In this document: positions 58,388-64,000 of the stretch, in pieces
Position numbering within the stretch: position 1 is the stretch's first letter
How the letters are laid out: the number at the start of each line of letters is the position of its first letter
DNA from: Yersinia ruckeri ATCC 29473
GTDB lineage: Bacteria > Pseudomonadota > Gammaproteobacteria > Enterobacterales > Enterobacteriaceae
DNA: 64,000 nt
Reading direction: 5' to 3'
NCBI RefSeq assembly: GCF_000754815.1
Contig: NZ_KN150747.1
Location: forward strand, 1,829,908-1,893,907
The notes under the pieces: model-generated
The model's database searches: none
What the model was told of the DNA's origin: nothing
The model's input: the letters and a program-made list of their open reading frames with translations, nothing else
Program-made: the position numbers and the translations under genes

Positions 58388-59671
58388 TTATTTCTTCAAC
58401 TGACTGTTAAATTCACGCTCGGCATAACCGGTATAAAGCTGACGCGGACGAGCAATTTTCAGACCTTCGTCATGCATTTCATTCCAGTGGGCAATCCAGC
58501 CGATGGTGCGAGCAATCGCAAAGATGACTGTAAACATGGAAGAAGGAATCCCCAAGGCTTTCAGGATGATACCTGAGTAGAAGTCCACGTTCGGGTACAG
58601 TTTTTTCTCAATGAAGTACGGGTCGTTCAGCGCGATACGTTCCAGCTCCATCGCCACTTCCAGCAGGTTGTCATTCAGGTTGAGTTCTTTTAACACCTCA
58701 TGGCAGGTTTCACGCATTACCGTGGCGCGCGGGTCATGGTTTTTGTAAACACGATGACCAAATCCCATCAGACGGAATGAGTCATTTTTATCTTTGGCAC
58801 GACGGATAAATTCAGGAATGTGCTCAACCGTCTTTATTTCTTCCAACATTTTCAGACAGGCTTCGTTCGCGCCGCCGTGAGCGGGTCCCCATAGGGAAGC
58901 GATCCCTGCCGCAATGCAGGCAAACGGGTTGGCACCGGAAGAGCCTGCAGTACGCACGGTAGAGGTGGAGGCGTTTTGCTCATGGTCAGCGTGCAGAATC
59001 AAGATACGATCCATGGCGCGTTCCAGCACCGGATTCACTTTATACTCCTCACACGGAGTGGAAAACATCATGTGCAGGAAATTGCCAGCGTAAGACAGGT
59101 CGTTACGTGGATAAACGAACGGTTGACCCAACGAATATTTGTAGCACATCGCGGCAACGGTCGGCATTTTGGACAGCAGACGGAAGGCGGTTATTTCGCG
59201 ATGGCGCTCGTTGTTAACATCCAGTGCATCGTGATAGAAAGCGGCCAGTGCGCCAGTTACACCACAGAGTACCGCCATCGGATGAGAGTCACGACGGAAG
59301 CCTTGCAGCAAACGGGTAATCTGCTCGTGAATCATGGTGTGGCGGGTTACGGTGGTTTTGAAGGTGGCGTATTCTTCCGCCGTCGGTGTTTCGCCGTACA
59401 GCAGGATGTAGCACACTTCCAGATAGGTGGATTCTTTTGCTAACTGATCGATAGGGAAGCCACGATGCAGCAAAATACCTTCATCGCCGTCAATAAAGGT
59501 GATTTTGGATTCGCAAGACGCCGTGGAGGTAAACCCGGGATCAAAGGTAAAATAGCCTTTGGAACCTAAAGTTCGTACATCGATAACATCGGTGCCCAGA
59601 GTCGGGGTGAGTACGCCCAGTTCAATCGCTGCTTCGCCAGTCAAATTTAGCGTCGCTTTCTTGTCAGCCAT
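58388..59671 (-). CDS. gltA: Citrate synthase
   Basis: Condenses acetyl-CoA and oxaloacetate, the entry step of the TCA cycle. 427 residues, equal to the E. coli type II (hexameric, NADH-sensitive) enzyme. Catalytic blocks: the histidine in [27 protein letters not shown] and [15 protein letters not shown], and the aspartate in YPNVDFYSG. Divergent from sdhCDAB; ribosome-binding site aaggaga. Confidence 0.97.
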   Translation of the reverse strand: MADKKATLNLTGEAAIELGVLTPTLGTDVIDVRTLGSKGYFTFDPGFTSTASCESKITFIDGDEGILLHRGFPIDQLAKESTYLEVCYILLYGETPTAEEYATFKTTVTRHTMIHEQITRLLQGFRRDSHPMAVLCGVTGALAAFYHDALDVNNERHREITAFRLLSKMPTVAAMCYKYSLGQPFVYPRNDLSYAGNFLHMMFSTPCEEYKVNPVLERAMDRILILHADHEQNASTSTVRTAGSSGANPFACIAAGIASLWGPAHGGANEACLKMLEEIKTVEHIPEFIRRAKDKNDSFRLMGFGHRVYKNHDPRATVMRETCHEVLKELNLNDNLLEVAMELERIALNDPYFIEKKLYPNVDFYSGIILKALGIPSSMFTVIFAIARTIGWIAHWNEMHDEGLKIARPRQLYTGYAEREFNSQLKK

Positions 59672-60074
59672 TTACAGTCTCCTTAGCGCTATATTTTAAA
59701 ATCCTTAACAACGGTAATGTCTTTTGTGCCTGCGACGCGTTTTTCAGATTATCAGCAGCACTCTGTTTTTTCATCGTTCAAGTCGCGATTTAGGGCACAG
59801 AGCATGTTGCTAATAGGTCGGTTGTCCAACACGCTGAAGAGTCAGGTGACGTTACGTGATTGTTAATGATTTGTCGGATACTTATATTCTTCTTATCATT
59901 GCCTACAGTCTATGTGTGGATATTTACTTTATACACTGTTGCATAACTCATGCTCATGGGGAAGTGTATCTGTAGACCTTTCACGCATCATAGAGCTTAT
60001 TTAGCCCTTAGTTGTAATGGAAGTGTTTATTCTTTGTCAAATCAGATAATTAATTTTATTTAAATTGTGTGAAT
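59672..60074. other. gltA-sdhC divergent control region, gltA side
   Basis: About 400 bp without a gene. It should hold the gltA promoters and ArcA/CRP control sites; I cannot place these individually. Confidence 0.4.
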
Positions 60075-60090
60075 CGTGATCCTAATCACT
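60075..60090. promoter_or_regulatory. Candidate CRP site upstream of sdhC
   Basis: CGTGA-N6-TCACT, eight of ten core bases, within the dyad gtgatcctaatcac. It lies about 80 bp before the predicted sdh start, in keeping with CRP activation of sdh. Confidence 0.45.
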
Positions 60091-60127
60091 GTTCAAGGGA
60101 AATGTTATTAATCAGTTTGTGTGGGAA

Positions 60128-60156
60128 TTGTAATAAGAATGTGAACCCCCTATACT
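60128..60156 (+). promoter_or_regulatory. Sigma-70 promoter of sdhCDAB
   Basis: TTGTAA (60128-60133), 17-bp spacer, TATACT (60151-60156). Implies a leader of about 160 nt before sdhC, long enough for small-RNA control as known in E. coli. Confidence 0.65.
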
Positions 60157-60323
60157 GCCGCTAGGTCTCCGGATTACCCTGAAGTAGGAGCACCCAGCGT
60201 TATACAGAGCACACATTTTTTGTACTCAGGACGTGGTATCGAAATTTGTGATGTGAAGGGTTACGACTCTTAATGCTGTCTGATCCCTGCCCAGGCCGGA
60301 GGAAGGAAAATAATAAGAGCTGT

Positions 60324-60713
60324 GTGGGCAAAACCGTGAAAAAACAAAGACCTGTCAACTTGGATCTGCAAACCATCCGATTTCCTATTACTGCGATCGC
60401 GTCCATCTTACATCGAGTCTCTGGCGTCATTACCTTCGTTGCTGTGGGTATCCTCCTCTGGCTACTGGGTTTGTCTCTCTCGTCTTCCGAGGGATTCATG
60501 CAGGCCGCTGCCATCATGAATAGCTTCATTGTTAAATTCATCTTCTGGGGAATCCTCACTGCGTTGGCCTACCACATCATCGTCGGTATCCGCCACGTAT
60601 TAATGGATTTTGGTTATATCGAAGAGAGTTTGGCTGCGGGTACCCGTTCTGCCCAAGTGGCAATGGGATTAACCTTGGTGCTGTCAGTTCTGGCTGGAGT
60701 CTTGGTATGGTAA
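60324..60713 (+). CDS. sdhC: Succinate dehydrogenase cytochrome b556 subunit
   Basis: Membrane anchor with one heme b ligand, 129 residues from the GTG at 60324 ([15 protein letters not shown]), the E. coli length; upstream frame lacks homology. Three membrane segments. The quinone-site region SILHRVSGV and the heme histidine in [10 protein letters not shown] are present. Overlaps sdhD by 7 bases. Confidence 0.95.
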   Translation: MGKTVKKQRPVNLDLQTIRFPITAIASILHRVSGVITFVAVGILLWLLGLSLSSSEGFMQAAAIMNSFIVKFIFWGILTALAYHIIVGIRHVLMDFGYIEESLAAGTRSAQVAMGLTLVLSVLAGVLVW

Positions 60714-61054
60714 GCAATGCTTCTGCATTAGGGCGTAATGGTGTACACGATTGGCTGCTTCTGCGTGCGTCTGCGATCGTCATTACCCTGTTTGTACTCT
60801 ACATCTTGGGCTTTGTTGCTATTGCCCCGGATATCACCTACGAAATCTGGCGTGGCTTTTTCGCCTCTTCCATCACCAAAGTCTTTACCTTGCTGACACT
60901 GTTGTCGATTCTCGCTCACGCGTGGATTGGGCTGTGGCAGGTACTCACAGACTATATAAAGCCATTAGCATTGCGGCTGGTGTTACAACTGGTCGTGGTT
61001 ATCACGTTACTGGTCTACTTATTGTACGGAACTATTGTGGTGTGGGGAGCTTAA
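60707..61054 (+). CDS. sdhD: Succinate dehydrogenase hydrophobic anchor subunit
   Basis: Second membrane anchor, 115 residues, three membrane segments. The second heme ligand lies in [19 protein letters not shown]. Equal in length to E. coli SdhD. Its stop is directly followed by the sdhA ATG. Confidence 0.95.
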   Translation: MVSNASALGRNGVHDWLLLRASAIVITLFVLYILGFVAIAPDITYEIWRGFFASSITKVFTLLTLLSILAHAWIGLWQVLTDYIKPLALRLVLQLVVVITLLVYLLYGTIVVWGA

Positions 61055-62821
61055 ATGAAACTGCCGGTCAGAGAGTTTGATGCTGTTGTTGTGGGTGCGG
61101 GTGGTGCGGGTATGCGTGCCGCCTTGCAGATTTCTCAAATGGGGCTGTCTTGTGCCCTGATTTCCAAAGTATTTCCAACCCGTTCCCATACGGTATCAGC
61201 GCAGGGCGGTATTACCGTTGCGCTGGGTAACACCCATGAAGATAACTGGGAATGGCACATGTATGACACGGTGAAAGGCTCCGATTATATCGGTGACCAG
61301 GATGCGATTGAATATATGTGTAAAACTGGCCCGGAAGCGGTGTTGGAACTTGAACACATGGGGCTGCCTTTCTCCCGTCTGGAAGATGGCTCTATTTATC
61401 AGCGTCCGTTCGGGGGGCAGTCACTGAACTTTGGTGAAGGTCAGGCGGCACGTACTGCGGCGGCAGCTGATCGTACCGGCCATGCGTTGTTACATACGCT
61501 TTATCAACAGAACTTGAAAAACCACACCACTATTTTCTCCGAGTGGTATGCGTTGGATTTGGTTAAGAATCAGGACGGTGCCTTTGTTGGTTGTACCGCC
61601 ATCTGTATCGAAACCGGCGAAGTGGTGTATTTCAAAGCAAAAGCAACGGTGTTGGCGACCGGTGGTGCAGGGCGTATTTATCAGTCCACCACCAACGCTC
61701 ATATTAATACCGGTGACGGTATCGGCATGGCATTGCGTGCCGGTGTACCGGTTCAGGATATGGAAATGTGGCAGTTCCACCCAACCGGTATCGCGGGCGC
61801 GGGCGTGTTGGTGACCGAAGGTTGTCGTGGTGAAGGCGGATATTTGCTGAATAAACACGGCGAACGCTTTATGGAACGCTATGCGCCAAATGCCAAAGAT
61901 CTGGCGGGGCGCGATGTGGTGGCGCGCTCGATCATGATCGAAATTCGCGAAGGTCGCGGCTGTGACGGTCCTTGGGGTCCACATGCCAAGCTGAAACTGG
62001 ATCATTTGGGTAAAGATGTTCTGGAATCCCGTCTGCCGGGCATTCTTGAATTATCCCGCACCTTTGCTCACGTTGATCCGGTTAAAGAGCCGATTCCGGT
62101 GATTCCGACCTGTCACTATATGATGGGCGGAATTCCGACCAAAGTAACCGGTCAGGCTATTACCGTGAATGAAAAAGGTGAAGACGTGGTGATTCCAGGT
62201 CTGTTTGCCGTGGGCGAAATTGCCTGCGTCTCGGTGCATGGCGCTAACCGCTTGGGCGGTAACTCGCTGCTGGATCTGGTGGTGTTTGGTCGTGCTGCCG
62301 GTATGCATTTGCAAGAATCATTAATGGAACAGGGGCCGAGTCGCGATGCCAGTGATTCTGATATCGATGCCTCTCTGGATCGGATGAACCGCTGGAACAA
62401 CACCCCGTCAGGCGAAGATCCAGTTGAGATCCGCAAAGCCTTGCAGGCCTGTATGCAGAACAACTTCTCGGTATTCCGCGAAGGCGATGCTATGGCTAAG
62501 GGATTGGAAGAGCTGAAAGTGATTCGTGAACGTCTGAAAAATGCGCGCTTGGACGATACTTCCAGTGAATTTAATACCCAGCGCATTGAATGTCTGGAAC
62601 TGGAAAATTTGATGGAAACCGCGTTTTCCACCGCAGTCTCCGCTAACTTCCGCACCGAAAGTCGTGGCGCACACAGCCGTTTCGACTTCCCGGAGCGTGA
62701 CGATGCGAACTGGTTGTGCCACTCGTTGTATCTGCCGAAAACTGAGAGCATGACCCGTCGTGAGGTGAACATGCAGCCGAAGCTACGCGCGGCTTTCCCG
62801 CCGAAAGTGCGTTCTTACTGA
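61055..62821 (+). CDS. sdhA: Succinate dehydrogenase flavoprotein subunit
   Basis: Oxidises succinate to fumarate with covalently bound FAD; 588 residues as in E. coli. The dinucleotide-binding motif is [15 protein letters not shown], the FAD-linking histidine lies in [11 protein letters not shown] (about residue 45), and active-site blocks are [12 protein letters not shown] and [10 protein letters not shown]. Third gene of sdhCDAB. Confidence 0.97.
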   Translation: MKLPVREFDAVVVGAGGAGMRAALQISQMGLSCALISKVFPTRSHTVSAQGGITVALGNTHEDNWEWHMYDTVKGSDYIGDQDAIEYMCKTGPEAVLELEHMGLPFSRLEDGSIYQRPFGGQSLNFGEGQAARTAAAADRTGHALLHTLYQQNLKNHTTIFSEWYALDLVKNQDGAFVGCTAICIETGEVVYFKAKATVLATGGAGRIYQSTTNAHINTGDGIGMALRAGVPVQDMEMWQFHPTGIAGAGVLVTEGCRGEGGYLLNKHGERFMERYAPNAKDLAGRDVVARSIMIEIREGRGCDGPWGPHAKLKLDHLGKDVLESRLPGILELSRTFAHVDPVKEPIPVIPTCHYMMGGIPTKVTGQAITVNEKGEDVVIPGLFAVGEIACVSVHGANRLGGNSLLDLVVFGRAAGMHLQESLMEQGPSRDASDSDIDASLDRMNRWNNTPSGEDPVEIRKALQACMQNNFSVFREGDAMAKGLEELKVIRERLKNARLDDTSSEFNTQRIECLELENLMETAFSTAVSANFRTESRGAHSRFDFPERDDANWLCHSLYLPKTESMTRREVNMQPKLRAAFPPKVRSY

Positions 62822-62859
62822 TGTGTTTACCGAGTTAACCCGTTGCGGAGGAGTGAGTC

Positions 62860-63576
62860 ATGAAACTCGAATTTTCGATTTATCGTTATAACCCGGACGT
62901 TGACGACGCGCCGCATATGCAGGATTACAGCCTGGAAGCGGAAGAAGGCCGGGATATGATGCTGCTGGACGCACTTATCCAGTTGAAAGAACAAGATCCA
63001 ACCCTGTCATTCCGTCGCTCATGCCGTGAAGGCGTTTGCGGCTCTGATGGCCTGAACATGAACGGTAAAAATGGTCTGGCTTGCATCACGCCGGTATCGG
63101 CATTGGTCAATGGCAATAAGAAGATAGTGATCCGCCCATTACCGGGGCTACCAGTCGTACGTGATTTAGTGGTTGATATGGGGCAGTTCTACACCCAATA
63201 CGAGAAAATTAAGCCCTATCTGCTCAATGATGGCAAAAATCCGCCCGCTCGTGAACATCTTCAGTCGCCGGAAGAGCGGGCAAAACTGGATGGTTTGTAC
63301 GAATGTATCCTGTGCGCCTGTTGTTCAACCTCTTGTCCGTCGTTCTGGTGGAATCCGGATAAATTTGTCGGCCCGGCCGGTTTGCTCGCCGCTTACCGTT
63401 TCCTGATTGATAGCCGCGATACTGAAACGCAACCCCGTTTGGATGACCTTAACGACGCTTTTAGTGTCTTCCGTTGTCACAGTATTATGAATTGTGTGAG
63501 TGTTTGCCCAAAAGGCCTTAATCCTACTCGCGCAATAGGCCATATTAAGTCTATGTTATTGCAACGAAGTGCGTGA
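62860..63576 (+). CDS. sdhB: Succinate dehydrogenase iron-sulfur subunit
   Basis: Carries electrons through [2Fe-2S], [4Fe-4S] and [3Fe-4S] clusters to quinone; 238 residues as in E. coli. Cluster ligands: CREGVCGSDGLNMNG, CILCACCSTSC and CHSIMNCVSVCPKGLNP. The start follows gcggagg; 38 bp after sdhA. Confidence 0.97.
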   Translation: MKLEFSIYRYNPDVDDAPHMQDYSLEAEEGRDMMLLDALIQLKEQDPTLSFRRSCREGVCGSDGLNMNGKNGLACITPVSALVNGNKKIVIRPLPGLPVVRDLVVDMGQFYTQYEKIKPYLLNDGKNPPAREHLQSPEERAKLDGLYECILCACCSTSCPSFWWNPDKFVGPAGLLAAYRFLIDSRDTETQPRLDDLNDAFSVFRCHSIMNCVSVCPKGLNPTRAIGHIKSMLLQRSA

Positions 63577-63808
63577 TATGAGTTTATGTCGCCTGGGAGT
63601 TTCTTCCCAGGTGATATAAAAAGGTAGGGAATCTCTAAAAACTGGCGATGTGTCTGTTTCTAGAGGTTCCTTGAAAGGGGCCGATAAGGTCCATAACAGA
63701 ACGTGCATCGAGCACGTCGAGTGAACCGTCTTTACGGCAAACCGTTTACTTCACGGTATATATGTTAACCACGGCGAAAACTGAAGCTTTAAAGCTTAAG
63801 GGATCATG
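63577..63808. other. sdhB-sucA intergenic region
   Basis: 232 bp, non-coding. A 7-bp hairpin (cctggga / tcccagg) lies about 15 bp after sdhB with no T-run. In E. coli a sucA promoter lies here and sdh transcripts also read through into suc. Confidence 0.45.
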
Positions 63809-64000
63809 ATGCAGAACGGCGCAATGAAGGTCTGGCTGGATTCCTCCTATCTGGCGGGCGCAAACCAGTCCTACATAGAGCAGCTCTATGAAGATTTTTT
63901 GACAGACCCTGGTTCCGTTGATGATAGCTGGCGTTCAATATTTCAACAGCTACCGACTACGGGTGTAAAACCTGATCAATTACACTCTCAAACGCGTGAG
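63809..64000 (+). CDS. sucA: 2-oxoglutarate dehydrogenase E1 component, N-terminal part (cut by window edge)
   Basis: Thiamine-dependent decarboxylase of the TCA cycle. The window holds 64 codons (MQNGAMKVWLDSSYL...QTRE), matching the start of E. coli SucA (933 residues). The ATG at 63809 is chosen by homology; an ATG at 63806 is directly before it. The ribosome-binding site is aaggga. Runs off the right edge. Confidence 0.95.
   Translation, partial: MQNGAMKVWLDSSYLAGANQSYIEQLYEDFLTDPGSVDDSWRSIFQQLPTTGVKPDQLHSQTRE

Noticed and set aside
61490-62772. Long antisense frames in sdhA (87-206 codons)
   Set aside because: Shadow frames of a highly conserved gene; no independent support.

Overview
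The window is chromosomal DNA of an enterobacterium, most likely Yersinia or another member of the Yersiniaceae. The gene order leuS-ybeL-gltIJKL-lnt-corC-ybeY-ybeZ-miaB-ubiF-tRNAs-asnB-nagDCAB-nagE-glnS-chiPQ-fur-fldA-ybfE-ybfF-seqA-pgm-kdpEDCBAF-ybfA-ybgA-phr-ybgI-pxpBCA-gltA-sdhCDAB-sucA follows the E. coli K-12 backbone closely. Extra genes sit at defined breaks in that order. Protein sequences look closest to Yersinia as I remember them; no database search was possible.

Layout. 1-6 kb: start of leuS (cut by the window edge), ybeL and the glutamate/aspartate ABC transporter gltIJKL with a probable SroC sRNA between gltI and gltJ. 6-13.4 kb: lipoprotein acylation (lnt), corC, rRNA maturation (ybeY, ybeZ), tRNA thiomethylation (miaB) and ubiquinone synthesis (ubiF). 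13.5-14.2 kb: six tRNA genes (Met, Leu, Gln, Gln, Met, Gln) in one minus-strand operon with a clear promoter and terminator. 14.4-30.2 kb: asnB, the N-acetylglucosamine genes nagDCAB/nagE, glnS, then chitoporin chiP, chiQ and a chitobiase, which together form a chitin/GlcNAc regulon. NagC-like boxes lie at nagB-nagE and at chiP, and the chiP ribosome-binding site matches the ChiX sRNA. A decayed IS200/IS605-type end lies between glnS and chiP.

30.5-38.5 kb: fur with its upstream micro-ORF uof, fldA, an inserted chemoreceptor gene with a FliA-type promoter, ybfE, ybfF, seqA, pgm and a small EamA transporter. 38.6-47.3 kb: the complete kdpFABCDE potassium system, including the 29-residue kdpF, and ybfA. 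47.6-52.2 kb: a DUF523-DUF1722 protein, a 134-bp tandem repeat, photolyase, a periplasmic cyclic-nucleotide phosphodiesterase and ybgI. 52.5-57.4 kb: a tight operon for 5-oxoproline: pxpBCA, two transporter subunits and pyroglutamyl peptidase. 57.5-58.2 kb: one AT-rich orphan gene of unknown function with an HG...AC motif pair typical of caspase-like (clan CD) peptidase folds. This is the best candidate for something new. 58.4-64 kb: citrate synthase, succinate dehydrogenase and the first 64 codons of sucA.

Most of the window is conserved housekeeping sequence. The less ordinary parts are the orphan at 57.5 kb, the tandem repeat at 48.6 kb, the IS remnant at 25 kb, the pcp-linked 5-oxoproline operon and the conserved RNA-level control sites.
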